A DNA stretch of 64,000 bases, from positions 6,803,981-6,867,980 of the forward strand of contig NC_021237.1 of NCBI RefSeq assembly GCF_000397205.1. The letters run 5' to 3'. How positions within the stretch are numbered: the first letter of the stretch is position 1; the number at the start of each line of letters is the position of its first letter. A program made the position numbers and the translations under genes. The DNA is from Pseudomonas protegens CHA0. Lineage in GTDB: Bacteria; Pseudomonadota; Gammaproteobacteria; Pseudomonadales; Pseudomonadaceae. Under the pieces are notes generated by a model. It saw only the letters and a program-made list of their open reading frames with translations, did not search any database and was not told the DNA's origin. This document shows positions 9,538-18,810 of the stretch, in pieces.

Positions 9538-11427
9538 ATGATCCGCATCACCCTGCCTGATGGCGCGTGCCGTGAGTACGACCAGCCGTTGTCCGTTTTC
9601 GAGGTGGCCGCCAGCATCGGCAGCGGCCTGGCCAAGGCCGCCGTGGCCGGGCGAGTGAACGGCCAACTGGTGGACTGTGACTACCTGTTGCACAGCGACG
9701 CCCGCTTGAGCATCGTCACTGCCCGCGACCCCGAGGGCCTGGAAGTACTGCGCCACTCCTGCGCGCACCTGCTGGCGATGGCGGTGAAACAGCTGTTCCC
9801 CTCGGCGCAGGTGGCCATCGGCCCGGTGATCGAGGATGGCTTCTTCTACGACTTCGCCTACGAGCGCCCCTTCACCCCAGAGGACCTGGAACTGATCGAG
9901 GCGCGCATGCATAGCCTGGCCGCCACCAATCATTCGGTGCGCCGCCGGGAATTGTCCCGGGAGCAGGCCCTGCAGCATTTCGCCGACCTGGGCGAGCACT
10001 ACAAGGTCGAGCTGATCCGCGACTTGCCGCCAGATGCCGTGCTTTCGCTGTACCGTCAAGGGGATTTCGAAGATTTGTGCCGTGGGCCACACCTGCGTTC
10101 CACTGGCCAACTGCGCGCCTTCAAGCTGACCAAGGTGGCCGGAGCCTACTGGCGCGGCGACGCCCGCAACGCACCGCTGCAGCGGATCTACGGCACCTGC
10201 TGGGGCACCCGCCCGGAACTTGAGGCCTACCTGTTGCGCCTGGAACAGGCGCAACAGCGCGACCACCGTAAGCTCGGCCAGCAGCTGGATCTGTTCCATT
10301 TCGACGACTGCGCGCCGGGCTCGGTGTTCTGGCACGCCAAGGGCTGGACCCTGTTCCAGGAACTGATCGGCTACATGCGCAGGCGCCAGGAACAGGCCGG
10401 CTACCAGGAAGTGAACACCCCCGACGTGATGGACCGCGGCCTCTGGGAAACCTCCGGGCACTGGCAGAACTACCGCGACCACATGTTCACCACCACCACG
10501 CAAGACCAGCGCACCTTCGCCCTCAAGCCGATGAACTGCCCCGGCGCGGTGGCGATCTTCGGTCATGGCCGCAAGAGTTACCGCGACCTGCCACTGCGCA
10601 TCGCCGAGTTCGGCAAAGTCCACCGCTACGAACCTTCAGGGGCCCTGCACGGCCTGTTGCGAGTGCGCCATTTCACCCAGGACGACGCCCACATCTTCTG
10701 CACCCCGCAACAGATGCAAAGCGAATGCGCCGCCACCATTGCCCTGGTATTCGACATCTACAAGGAGTTCGGTTTCGACCAGGTGGCGGTGAAGCTCTCG
10801 ACCCGCCCCGACCACCGCATCGGCAGCGATGAGGTCTGGGACCAGCTGGAAGAGGCCCTGGTCGGTGCCTTGCAGAGCATGCACATCGACTACCGGATCA
10901 ACCCCGGGGAAGGTGCCTTCTACGGCCCCAAGCTGGAGTTCGTGCTGCGCGACGCCATCGGTCGCGACTGGCAGTGCGGCACTCTGCAGGTGGACCTCAA
11001 CCTGCCCGAGCGCTTCGCCATCAGCTACATCGACGAGCGCGGCGAACGCTGCCAGCCGGTGATGCTGCACCGGGCGCTGTTTGGTTCCCTGGAACGCTTC
11101 ATCGGCATTCTCCTGGAACACCATGGCGGCGCCCTGCCCCTGTGGCTGGCACCGCAACAAGCGGTGGTGCTGAACATCAGCGAAGCCCAGGCCGACTACG
11201 CCCGGGCCATCAGCGACAGCTTGCGCCGTCACGGGCTGCGGGCCAGCGCCGACCTGCGCAACGAAAAGATCGGCTACAAGATTCGCGAACACAGCCTGCA
11301 GAAAGTGCCTTACCTGCTAGTGGTCGGGGAAAAGGAAAAGGACGGAGGCTACGTCAGCCTGCGCAGCCGAAATGGCGAAGACCTGGGCCGCCTGAGCCTG
11401 GAGCAGGCCCTGGCCCGGATGCGCTAG
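9538..11427 (+). CDS. thrS: Threonyl-tRNA synthetase, second copy (ThrRS2)
   Basis: 629 residues: TGS domain (1-60), editing domain with H73, H77 and the C181-H185 motif, class II catalytic core, anticodon-binding domain. The active-site zinc ligands C334, H385 and H511 are all kept at the same numbers as in E. coli ThrRS. One unusual change follows the zinc Cys: M-N-C-P-G-A instead of M-N-C-P-G-H. The ATG at 9538 begins a normal TGS domain; longer in-frame readings upstream only read through pyrC. Last gene of the Zur-linked operon, 26 bp after pyrC. Duplicate thrS genes under Zur occur in several bacteria. Confidence 0.93.
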   Translation: MIRITLPDGACREYDQPLSVFEVAASIGSGLAKAAVAGRVNGQLVDCDYLLHSDARLSIVTARDPEGLEVLRHSCAHLLAMAVKQLFPSAQVAIGPVIEDGFFYDFAYERPFTPEDLELIEARMHSLAATNHSVRRRELSREQALQHFADLGEHYKVELIRDLPPDAVLSLYRQGDFEDLCRGPHLRSTGQLRAFKLTKVAGAYWRGDARNAPLQRIYGTCWGTRPELEAYLLRLEQAQQRDHRKLGQQLDLFHFDDCAPGSVFWHAKGWTLFQELIGYMRRRQEQAGYQEVNTPDVMDRGLWETSGHWQNYRDHMFTTTTQDQRTFALKPMNCPGAVAIFGHGRKSYRDLPLRIAEFGKVHRYEPSGALHGLLRVRHFTQDDAHIFCTPQQMQSECAATIALVFDIYKEFGFDQVAVKLSTRPDHRIGSDEVWDQLEEALVGALQSMHIDYRINPGEGAFYGPKLEFVLRDAIGRDWQCGTLQVDLNLPERFAISYIDERGERCQPVMLHRALFGSLERFIGILLEHHGGALPLWLAPQQAVVLNISEAQADYARAISDSLRRHGLRASADLRNEKIGYKIREHSLQKVPYLLVVGEKEKDGGYVSLRSRNGEDLGRLSLEQALARMR

Positions 11428-11428
11428 G

Positions 11429-11451
11429 CGCTGCCCGGGGCACGGGCAGCG
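11429..11451 (+). terminator. Possible terminator hairpin after thrS
   Basis: A 9-bp GC-rich stem (CGCTGCCCG / CGGGCAGCG) with a 5-base loop begins 2 bp after the thrS stop. There is no T-run after it, so an intrinsic terminator is only possible. Confidence 0.4.
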
Positions 11452-11468
11452 TCAGCGTCAGCCAAAAG

Positions 11469-11993
11469 TCAGGAGGCGCGGGGTTTGACCGTGCCGCAGT
11501 CCTGGCCCAGCCACACCGCGCGGGTGTCCATGCTGCCCTTCTGCTGCAGGCCGGTGGCGTTGAAGGTGCCGGCCACGTTGGTGGTGAACTCACGATCGCT
11601 GATGAACGTGGCCACTCCATTGCCCTGGGCCTTGGGGCAACTGAAGCGGAACTTCCATTGATTGCCACTGCGTTCGGTCACCTGCTGCTGGCAACCCGAC
11701 TGCGGGTCCTGCAGCGGGATGGTGTCCGACTGCACCTGGGCCGGTGTCAGGCACACCCGAATCCCCTTGCCGCCCATGGTCACACCCTGTTTCTCCAGCA
11801 TCGCCCGCTGTTGCGGGGTCATCTGCTGCTGCAACTGGCCGAGAATCAGCGACAGGTCCGGCATGTTCTGGTCGTCGATCTTCATGTTGCTGCTGGTCAG
11901 CTCCCACAACCCCGGCTGCAGCATCTGCGCCTGCGCCACCACCGGAAGCGCCAACCCTGCCGCCAAGGCCCAACCCAGTAAACGAAGTTTCAT
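11469..11993 (-). CDS. DUF3617 family periplasmic protein
   Basis: 174 residues with a signal peptide (M-K-L-R-L-L-G-W start, cleavage after A-Q-A). The mature start, M-L-Q-P-G-L-W-E-L-T, is the hallmark of DUF3617 proteins, which are exported and of unknown function. Four cysteines (in R-V-C-L, S-G-C, F-S-C-P and Q-D-C-G) could form disulfides. AGGAG seven bases upstream supports the start at 11993. It converges on thrS and is not part of the zinc operon. Confidence 0.85.
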   Translation of the reverse strand: MKLRLLGWALAAGLALPVVAQAQMLQPGLWELTSSNMKIDDQNMPDLSLILGQLQQQMTPQQRAMLEKQGVTMGGKGIRVCLTPAQVQSDTIPLQDPQSGCQQQVTERSGNQWKFRFSCPKAQGNGVATFISDREFTTNVAGTFNATGLQQKGSMDTRAVWLGQDCGTVKPRAS

Positions 11994-12124
11994 CGAATGA
12001 CTCCTAGACAATAGTGGCCGTTAGACTTCAGCCGGGGCACGGTGTTGCATGCAGAATAAAATAGCGACATTCACCGTGGAACATGGTCTGTTAGGCATTG
12101 AATCTTCAGGAGCAAGGCTGCCCC

Positions 12125-13564
12125 ATGGATTATTTTGGCCCGCACATCTTCGGCTATCTCATCGCACTGCTGCATTTTCTCGGGTTGATCGCCGCGATCC
12201 ACGCGGTACTCACCGTCAGGACCGCCCAGGGCGCCATCGCCTGGGCCCTGTCGCTGCTGTTCATGCCCTACCTGACCCTGATTCCCTACCTGGTGTTTGG
12301 TCGCAGTACCTTCGACGCCTACATCCAGGCCCGGCGTCAGGCCAATGTGGAAATGCACAAAGCCATCAATGAGCTGAACTGGCGCCCCTGGGTGGAAGAA
12401 GCCCTAACCGCCCGCGCCTCCAAGGCCTACGCCTCGCTGCGGGCCATGCCCAAGCTGGGGCGCATGCCGTGCCTGGCCAACAATCAGGTGCGCCTGCTGG
12501 TCAACGGCGACGCCACCTTCGAAGCGATCTTCAATGCCATCCGCCGCTCCCACAAGGCGGTGCTGATCCAGTTCTTCATCATCCACGACGATGAACTGGG
12601 CCGGCGCCTGCAACGCCTGCTGCTGGAAAAGGCCGCCGAGGGCGTGTCGATCCACCTGCTCTACGACCGCATCGGCAGCCACTCCCTGCCCGCCAGCTAC
12701 GTACAGACCCTGCGCGACGCCGGGGTCCAGGTGCACGCCTTCGCCACCCGCAGTGGCTGGCTCAACCGCTTCCAGGTGAACTTCCGCAATCACCGCAAGA
12801 TCGTGGTGGTGGACGGCATGCTGGGGTTCGTCGGCGGGCATAACGTCGGCGACGAATACCTGGGCAAGAAGCCGCCCCTGGCGCCCTGGCGTGATACCCA
12901 CGTGCAGGTCAGCGGACCGGTGGTGGCCTGCCTGCAGGAGTCCTTTGCCGAAGACTGGTTCTGGGCCGCCCGGGAACTGCCGCCGCTGATCCTCCCGGAC
13001 ACCTACCCGGACGACGGCGTGCTCTGCCAACTGCTGGCCAGCGGCCCGGCCGATGCCTACGAAACCTGCTCGCTGTTCTTTGTCGAGGCCATCCACGCGG
13101 CCACCGAGCGGGTGTGGATCACCAGCCCGTACTTCATTCCCGATGAGGCGGTGTTCGCTGCCCTGCGCCTGGCGGTGCTGCGGGGCGTGGATGTGCGCAT
13201 CCTGCTGCCCGCCCGCCCGGACCACCGCATCGTCTATGCCGCCTCCAGCCTGTACGCCTTTGAAGCAGTGCGCGCCGGGGTGCGAGTATTCCGCTATCAG
13301 CCAGGGTTCCTGCACCAGAAGGTGGTGCTGATCGACAACGAAATCAGCGCCATTGGCAGCGCCAACCTGGACAACCGTTCGTTCCGCCTGAATTTCGAAG
13401 TGATGCTGCTGACGGTGGACGACGACTTCGCCACCGAAGTGGAACACATGTTGGAAGCCGACTTCGCCAAGGCCCGGGAAATCGCCAAGGAAGAAAGCCG
13501 CCAGACCCACCGCCTGCAACAACTGGGCATGCGGGTCGCGCGGCTGATTTCTCCGATCCTTTAA
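12125..13564 (+). CDS. cls: Cardiolipin synthase
   Basis: 479 residues, the usual length for ClsA. Two N-terminal membrane helices (about 8-30 and 38-60) precede two phospholipase D HKD motifs: H223/K225/D230 and H397/K399/D404. It condenses two phosphatidylglycerols to cardiolipin and glycerol at the inner membrane. The ATG at 12125 is preferred over a TTG at 12098; AGGAG lies at 12108-12112. It converges with cfa, 9 bp apart, so two lipid-modifying enzymes are neighbours. Confidence 0.93.
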   Translation: MDYFGPHIFGYLIALLHFLGLIAAIHAVLTVRTAQGAIAWALSLLFMPYLTLIPYLVFGRSTFDAYIQARRQANVEMHKAINELNWRPWVEEALTARASKAYASLRAMPKLGRMPCLANNQVRLLVNGDATFEAIFNAIRRSHKAVLIQFFIIHDDELGRRLQRLLLEKAAEGVSIHLLYDRIGSHSLPASYVQTLRDAGVQVHAFATRSGWLNRFQVNFRNHRKIVVVDGMLGFVGGHNVGDEYLGKKPPLAPWRDTHVQVSGPVVACLQESFAEDWFWAARELPPLILPDTYPDDGVLCQLLASGPADAYETCSLFFVEAIHAATERVWITSPYFIPDEAVFAALRLAVLRGVDVRILLPARPDHRIVYAASSLYAFEAVRAGVRVFRYQPGFLHQKVVLIDNEISAIGSANLDNRSFRLNFEVMLLTVDDDFATEVEHMLEADFAKAREIAKEESRQTHRLQQLGMRVARLISPIL

Positions 13565-13573
13565 GGGCCAGGC

Positions 13574-14761
13574 TTATGGATGGTAGAGGTCATCCCGGGT
13601 CCAGGGCAGTTCATGGCTGCCATCGGCATGGGGCTTGACCGCCAGGATCTGGTGCAGGTTGATCCAGCCCTTGGCAAAGGCATAGGCGCAGCCCGCCAGG
13701 TACAGCCGCCAGATCCGTAGCGCCTGCTCCGGAACCTGCCTGGCGGCGGCTTCCAGATTGTCTTCCAGGCGTTCGCTCCAGTGATCCAGTGTCCGCGCGT
13801 AATGCATGCGCAGGCTCTCGACATCGACAATTTCCAGCCCCGCCTCGCTGATGAACGCCGAGATCATTGCCAGGTGCGGCAGCTCGCCATTGGGAAACAC
13901 ATAGCGCTCGATGAAGTCCCCGGCCCCGCGGCCCACCGGGCGGCCGTCGGTGTGCTTGGCGGTGATGCCGTGGTTCATCACCAACCCGCCCTCGCGCACG
14001 GCCCTGAACAGGGTCTGGCAGTACTCCGGCAAGTTGGCGTGGCCGACGTGCTCAAACATGCCGACACTGACCACCTTATCGAAGCGGCCATCCTGGGGCA
14101 GGTCGCGGTAATCCAGCAGTTGCAGGTCCACCAGGTCGTCCAGGCCTTCGGCGGTCACTCGCTCGCGGGCCAGGGCCAGCTGCTCCTTGCTCAAGGTGAT
14201 GCCGAACACCTTGGCGCCGAACTCACGCGCGGCGTAGCGGGCCAGCCCGCCCCAGCCGCACCCGACATCCAGCAGGTAGTCCCCCGGTTGCAGGCGCAGC
14301 TTGCGGCACAGGTGGCGGAATTTGGCTTGCTGGGCCTGTTCCAGAGACTCGCTTCCGGTCTCGAAATAGGCGCAGGAATAGGCCATGTCGCTGTCGAGCC
14401 ACAGTTGGTAGAAGGCGTTGGAAAGGTCGTAGTGATAGGAAATCGCGGCTGCGTCGGTCGCCTTGTCGTGCAGCGAGCGCACCGGCTGGTTGCCGTCGTC
14501 ATCGTCGAGCAAGGCCTGGCTCAGTTCGTCGCAGACCCGGATGACTTCGCTGATGGAACCTTCCAGTTCCAGTTTGCCCTCGACAAAGGCGCCCCCCAAG
14601 GCATCCAGGCTAGGGTGAGTCAGCTGCGCCACCAATTGCGGGTCCTTGACCACGATCGTGACGTTGGGATCCGGCCCCAGATTGAATTCATGGCCGTCCC
14701 AGAGCCGCAGGCGTAAAGGCAAATGCAGATTCTGTAAGGCCGGTGGAAGTTGCGCGAGCAT
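13574..14761 (-). CDS. cfa: Cyclopropane-fatty-acyl-phospholipid synthase family protein
   Basis: 395 residues. The SAM-binding motif D-V-G-C-G-W-G-G is at 165-172, followed by the family's G-I-T-L-S-K-E-Q and the E-H-V-G-H motif involved in bicarbonate/acyl binding. It methylenates unsaturated phospholipid acyl chains using S-adenosylmethionine, usually in stationary phase. Strong ribosome-binding site (AAGGGGGG) before the ATG. A perfect 16-bp palindrome at 14778-14793 lies just upstream and could be an operator. It is downstream of the bufferin genes on the same strand, with an 84-bp gap. Confidence 0.9.
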   Translation of the reverse strand: MLAQLPPALQNLHLPLRLRLWDGHEFNLGPDPNVTIVVKDPQLVAQLTHPSLDALGGAFVEGKLELEGSISEVIRVCDELSQALLDDDDGNQPVRSLHDKATDAAAISYHYDLSNAFYQLWLDSDMAYSCAYFETGSESLEQAQQAKFRHLCRKLRLQPGDYLLDVGCGWGGLARYAAREFGAKVFGITLSKEQLALARERVTAEGLDDLVDLQLLDYRDLPQDGRFDKVVSVGMFEHVGHANLPEYCQTLFRAVREGGLVMNHGITAKHTDGRPVGRGAGDFIERYVFPNGELPHLAMISAFISEAGLEIVDVESLRMHYARTLDHWSERLEDNLEAAARQVPEQALRIWRLYLAGCAYAFAKGWINLHQILAVKPHADGSHELPWTRDDLYHP

Positions 14762-14777
14762 GGAAAATCCCCCCTTG

Positions 14778-14793
14778 TTTCAGACGTCTGAAA
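14778..14793. promoter_or_regulatory. Perfect 16-bp palindrome upstream of cfa (candidate operator)
   Basis: TTTCAGACGTCTGAAA is its own reverse complement. It lies 17-32 bp before the cfa ATG, typical for a TetR- or GntR-type repressor site. The regulator is unknown. Confidence 0.6.
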
Positions 14794-14845
14794 TGAGGGT
14801 AGACCATCCTAGAAAATAGCAGGCTATCGATTTGATAGTGGTTTT

Positions 14846-15634
14846 CTATGATTCGCTGCGCATCACCAGGCCATCTTCGACCCACTGTTTCAACCAGGTA
14901 ACCGCCTGCAGCGGGGCCCCCTCGGCATAAGTGACGGCCAGCCCGGCGCAGAGTTCCGCAAAATTCCACCGTTGCTCGATCATGCCCCGCAGTGCTGTGG
15001 CCTCTTCGGCTGGCAGGCTGCGATAACGGCAGACCCGGTCCGCTCGCCAGACCAGGCACAGCTGCTGCTGATCGAGTAAAGCACTGCGGGGGAAATCCGC
15101 CTGCTCCTTGACCGCGCGCCATTGGGCCACGCTGTTGTAGCGGCAGTCGAGCCATTGCACACAGGGCGCCAGGCGCAGTTGCAGCTGCGGCCATTGCTCG
15201 ACATCCAGCCCGGCCATGGCCGCCACCGTCAGCACCTGGGCTTCGGCTGCGTCGAAGGCCAGGGTGAAGGCCCACTCCAGGCGCGCCAGTTCCGCCAGGG
15301 GGGCGCCCTGCTCCGGCACCAGATGGCCCTGGATGAATTCGGCAAAGCCCTGCCCCAGCCAGCGCAGGCTGAAATGCCGGGACGGGCACTGGCGAATGTA
15401 GGCCTGCGTCAGGGCCTGGAATTCTGCATCCCCCAACCAGTGCAGGATGGCCGGGAAGTCGCTGCCCATGACCTCCTGCAACCGGGCCATGTAGGCATTG
15501 TGATAGATCGCCAGGCCGGTCTCGACATCCAGGGTCGGGCCACCGATCAGGCTGTCTTGCAGGACGGCGCGGGCCTGGGCCTGTTCGCCCAACAGATAGG
15601 CTTCAAAAGCCAGTTGCCAGTCGTTCAGGCGCAT
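14846..15634 (-). CDS. bufC: DUF2063 protein, bufferin-maturation partner (BufC-like)
   Basis: 262 residues. The N-terminus has the HvfC/BufC (DUF2063) pattern: L-x3-F-x3-L at about 9-14, then I-Y-H-N-A-Y (about 43-48), R-L-x3-M-G-x-D-F-P (51-61). In bufferin systems this protein partners the multinuclear iron oxidase and presents the precursor peptide. It overlaps bufB by 10 bp and is third in bufA-bufB-bufC. Family call is firm; function follows from characterised bufferin systems. Confidence 0.85.
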   Translation of the reverse strand: MRLNDWQLAFEAYLLGEQAQARAVLQDSLIGGPTLDVETGLAIYHNAYMARLQEVMGSDFPAILHWLGDAEFQALTQAYIRQCPSRHFSLRWLGQGFAEFIQGHLVPEQGAPLAELARLEWAFTLAFDAAEAQVLTVAAMAGLDVEQWPQLQLRLAPCVQWLDCRYNSVAQWRAVKEQADFPRSALLDQQQLCLVWRADRVCRYRSLPAEEATALRGMIEQRWNFAELCAGLAVTYAEGAPLQAVTWLKQWVEDGLVMRSES

Positions 15635-16470
15635 TGCTGCCTCCCGGCCAGGGTCTGTTGCCCGAGATCTCGGGCCTTGTGCAGTTCGCTGAGCAGCTCT
15701 TCCAGGGGCGGAAAATGATCATCGCGCTCCAGCAGGGTGGCCACCGGCCCCAGGTGTTCAAGGGTGCGTTGATACAGCGCCCACACGGGATCGCAGACCG
15801 GGTGGTCGTGGGTGTCGATCACGTAGTCGCCATAATCCTGGTGCCCGGCCAGATGCAGTTGCCGCACGCGCTGCGCCGGCAGCGCCTGGATGAAGTGCCA
15901 GGGATCGAAACCATGGTTGCGCGAACTGACGTAGACGTTGTTCACATCCAGCAGCAGTTCGCAGCCGCTGAGCTGGCTCAAGGCGGCGAGAAATTCCCAC
16001 TCGCTGAACTCGTCGGCCGCCGCCCGCACATAACTGGAGACGTTCTCCAGCACCAGGGGGCGCTCCAGAATGTCCTGCACCTGACGCACTCGCCCTGCCA
16101 CGTAGTGCAGGCTCTCCTCGGTGTAGGGCAGCGGCAGCAGGTCGTGCAGTTGATGGGCGTTGCCCCGGCTCCAGCACAGGTGATCGGAGATCCACGCCGG
16201 GTTTGCCCGGCTGGCCAGTTGCCTGAGCCGCAGCAGGTAATCCCGGTCCAGGGCATGGGGGCCGCCGATGGACAGCGACACCCCGTGCATCACGATGGGG
16301 TAGCGCTCGGCGATCGCATCCAGGTAATACAGCGCCTTGCCACCCTGCACCATGAAGTTCTCGGACACCACTTCAAACCAGTCGACGTCCGGCGCCTCGT
16401 CGAGAATCTGCTGGTAGTAGGCACTGCGCAAACCCAGGCCATAGCCCAGGCTGGAAGAAAATTCAGACAT
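15625..16470 (-). CDS. bufB: DUF692 multinuclear non-heme iron-dependent oxidase (BufB/MNIO)
   Basis: 281 residues, TIM-barrel DUF692 family. Conserved metal-ligand segments are visible: E-V-V-S-E-N (Glu), M-H-G-V-S-L-S (His), S-D-H-L-C-W (Asp, His), L-V-L-E-N-V (Glu), D-V-N-N-V-Y (Asp, Asn), a late His in L-H-L-A-G-H and D-T-H-D-H. MNIOs oxidise cysteines of RiPP precursors, giving oxazolone/thioamide groups in methanobactins and 5-thiooxazoles in bufferins. The start at 16470 has AAGGAG eight bases upstream. It follows the DUF2282 precursor by 65 bp. Confidence 0.9.
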   Translation of the reverse strand: MSEFSSSLGYGLGLRSAYYQQILDEAPDVDWFEVVSENFMVQGGKALYYLDAIAERYPIVMHGVSLSIGGPHALDRDYLLRLRQLASRANPAWISDHLCWSRGNAHQLHDLLPLPYTEESLHYVAGRVRQVQDILERPLVLENVSSYVRAAADEFSEWEFLAALSQLSGCELLLDVNNVYVSSRNHGFDPWHFIQALPAQRVRQLHLAGHQDYGDYVIDTHDHPVCDPVWALYQRTLEHLGPVATLLERDDHFPPLEELLSELHKARDLGQQTLAGRQQCA

Positions 16471-16535
16471 CGCCAACTCCTTGCCAAGTGGCCGCAGTGG
16501 TTGCCAACCCCACTGCGGCAGCACTCGAACGCCGC

Positions 16536-16787
16536 TTACTCGCCGACTTTGCCGCCTGCTTTGTCACACGCGGCCTGGGTCATGGCCTTGAAGCCCTGGC
16601 CTTTACAGGCGCCCATGCCCTTGCAGGCGTGGTCCTTGGTCTTGCAGTCGTTCTGCCCTTTGCAGGCGTTGACGCCGTAGCAGTGCACCTGGGCATCGGC
16701 AGCAGACGCTTGAGTCACGACACCGGCAAACAGAGTGGCGGCAGCAAAAGCCAGGGCAGCGCCGGCGGCGGTTTTCTTCATGTTCAT
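16536..16787 (-). CDS. bufA: DUF2282 bufferin precursor peptide (BufA-like RiPP)
   Basis: 83 residues: signal peptide 1-29 (cleavage after A-S-A), then a 54-residue mature region with six cysteines (H-C-Y-G-V, N-A-C-K-G, N-D-C-K, H-A-C-K-G, G-A-C-K-G-Q-G and A-A-C-D-K-A-G-G). The C-Y-G-V and C-K-G-x repeats are the DUF2282 signature. BufA proteins are exported peptides whose cysteines are modified by BufB/BufC and which bind copper in the periplasm. The core here has more C-K-G repeats than short bufferins, so it may carry more modified cysteines. Ribosome-binding site GAGGA is seven bases upstream. Confidence 0.88.
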   Translation of the reverse strand: MNMKKTAAGAALAFAAATLFAGVVTQASAADAQVHCYGVNACKGQNDCKTKDHACKGMGACKGQGFKAMTQAACDKAGGKVGE

Positions 16788-16860
16788 TTTTGTTTCCTCA
16801 ATAGTCGCAGGGGATCGGCGGGTGCTTGTGCAATCCCGTCATAGCACTAGAGAGAGGAAG

Positions 16861-16884
16861 CATCCCGGCGTTACAGCCGGGATG
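16861..16884 (-). terminator. Stem-loop between the P-type ATPase operon and bufA
   Basis: CATCCCGGC / GCCGGGATG form a 9-bp stem with a 6-base loop. Read on the minus strand it lies after the ATPase stop, but there is no U-run 3' of it, so it may be a weak terminator or mRNA end. Confidence 0.45.
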
Positions 16885-16905
16885 AAAAAAACTGCGCGGC
16901 GGCGT

Positions 16906-18810
16906 CTACAGCTTCAACAGCGGCTCCTGGAAACGCAGCAGGCGACCGGCATTGCCCAGCACCAGCAAGGTGCTCAGGTTGTGCAGCACCGCAGCGATCA
17001 TCGCCCCCGCCGCCCCCAGCCAGCCGAACGCGGCAAAGGCGACGATGGCCAGGGTCCAGCCCAGGCCGATGATCACGTTGACCTGCAAGGTCCGCCGGCA
17101 TTCACGGCTCAGGCGCACGCAGGTGCCCAGGCGTCGCAGGTCGCTGCCGATCAGCACCACATCCGCCGAAGCCAGGGCGATGTCCGCACCACCGGCGCCC
17201 ATGGCCACCCCCACCACCCCGGCCTTGAGAGCCAGGGAGTCGTTGATGCCGTCGCCGACCACCATCGGCCGGAAGCCCTTGTCGATCTCCTCCAGTACCC
17301 GCTCAAGCTTGTCTTGCGGCAGGGCCTGGGCCTCGACGTCGGCGATTCCCACTTCCAGCGCCAGGCTGTCGGCCACACTCTGGCGGTCGCCGGTGAGCAG
17401 CAACTGCCGGCCCAACCCCAGTTCGCGCAACTCGCCCAGGGCATGCCGGGCCTCGGGTTTGACGCTGTCGGCCAGCAACAGCCAACCGAGAAATTCGCCA
17501 TCAAGCGCCAGGCCGGCAATCGGCCCGTCGTGCCCCGGCACCGGGCTGGTGTCGATACCCAACTGGCGGAACAGCTCCGGGCGGCCAAGGGCCGCTTCGC
17601 CCTCCTCGGTACGGGCCACCACCCCCAGGCCCTGGCGTTCATGAATGTCCCCCAGTGGCCATTGCTCTTCCTGGGGCACCAGCCCTGCCAGGGCCCGGCT
17701 GACCGGGTGGCTGCTGGCCGAGCCGAGGCTGGCGGCCAGAGTGAGCAGGCTTCGCTGGTCTTCCCGGGGGCTGTCGATGGCCTGCAAACGCAAGGTGCCG
17801 TACGTCAGGGTGCCGGTCTTGTCCACGACCAGGGAGGTCAGGTCCGCCAGCTCCTCGAGAAAGGCCGAACTACGAATCAGGATGCCGTGGCGCGCGGCCA
17901 CAGCGATCCCGGCGATGGCGGTGGCCGGCGCCGACAGCACCAACGCGCAGGGACAGGCCGCCACCAGCACCGCGAGCATGGCTTGGGCATCGTTGGTGAT
18001 GAACCAGGTCACCGCCGCCAACAGCAACACCAGCACCATGTAACTGCCGGCATAGCGCTCCAGCAAACGGGTGATGGGCGGCTTGGCGCGCTCGGCGCTT
18101 TGCATCAGGGCAATCACCTTGCCCAAGGTCGACTCCTCGCCGGTACGGGTGACCTGCACACGCAACAGCCCATCGAGATTGATTGCGCCGCCAAATATCT
18201 GCATGCCCTGAACCGCTTCCAGGGGGACCGATTCGCCAGTGATCGGCGCGGTATCCAGGCTCGCCTGGCCGGACACCACCAGACCATCGGCGGGCACCCG
18301 ATCGCCAGCGCGTACTTCCACCAGGTCGCCGGCCTTGAGGCTGGCGTTGTCCACTTCCACGACGCTGCCATCGGCCCGTACCTGTCGCGCCAGGCTGCGG
18401 GTCAAGCGGCCCAGGGCGTCGATGGCTTCCTGGGAGCCGATCACGCTGCGCTCTTCCAGTACGTGGCCGAAGATCATGATGATCGGCAACAGGGCCGCGG
18501 TCAGCAGGTCGCCAGTGGCCCAGGCGCCGAGCATCGCCAGGGCGATCAGTTGGTCGGTAATGCCGTGCAGGCTCGGGTAACGCAGGCTGAACCAGGCCGA
18601 GCGCATCACCGGCACCGCCACCAGCAGCGAGGCGACACCCAACAGCAACTGGCTGACGCCCACCTGCCCTGGGGCCAGCCAGCGCCAGACCAGGCCAAGG
18701 GCCAGAAGCCCCAGGGCGAGCATGGCCAGGGTCAACTGGCGGGCGGCGCTGCGTTGCTCGGCCGAGGTCAGCATGCTGGCGGGGGGCGCGGCATGGGTGG
18801 TGGCAGTCAT
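16906..18810 (-). CDS. P1B-type heavy-metal ATPase without an HMA domain
   Basis: 634 residues. P-type motifs: TGES (191-194), C-P-C in the membrane (286-288), D-K-T-G-T with the phosphorylated Asp (330-334), the heavy-metal H-P dipeptide (368-369) and GDGIND (519-524). The C-terminal helix H-N-L-S-x-N-A-G-R-L-L is typical of P1B-2-like (Zn/Cd/Pb) or broader P1B pumps. There is no N-terminal CxxC domain, only a short tail. It is the last gene of an operon with three SPFH proteins, overlapping the previous gene by 4 bp. Metal and direction of use are not certain. Confidence 0.9.
   Translation of the reverse strand: MTATTHAAPPASMLTSAEQRSAARQLTLAMLALGLLALGLVWRWLAPGQVGVSQLLLGVASLLVAVPVMRSAWFSLRYPSLHGITDQLIALAMLGAWATGDLLTAALLPIIMIFGHVLEERSVIGSQEAIDALGRLTRSLARQVRADGSVVEVDNASLKAGDLVEVRAGDRVPADGLVVSGQASLDTAPITGESVPLEAVQGMQIFGGAINLDGLLRVQVTRTGEESTLGKVIALMQSAERAKPPITRLLERYAGSYMVLVLLLAAVTWFITNDAQAMLAVLVAACPCALVLSAPATAIAGIAVAARHGILIRSSAFLEELADLTSLVVDKTGTLTYGTLRLQAIDSPREDQRSLLTLAASLGSASSHPVSRALAGLVPQEEQWPLGDIHERQGLGVVARTEEGEAALGRPELFRQLGIDTSPVPGHDGPIAGLALDGEFLGWLLLADSVKPEARHALGELRELGLGRQLLLTGDRQSVADSLALEVGIADVEAQALPQDKLERVLEEIDKGFRPMVVGDGINDSLALKAGVVGVAMGAGGADIALASADVVLIGSDLRRLGTCVRLSRECRRTLQVNVIIGLGWTLAIVAFAAFGWLGAAGAMIAAVLHNLSTLLVLGNAGRLLRFQEPLLKL

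Noticed and set aside
12068..12086. TTCACCGTGGAACATGG upstream of cls as a parS half-site
   Set aside because: Only one arm matches and the palindrome is broken.
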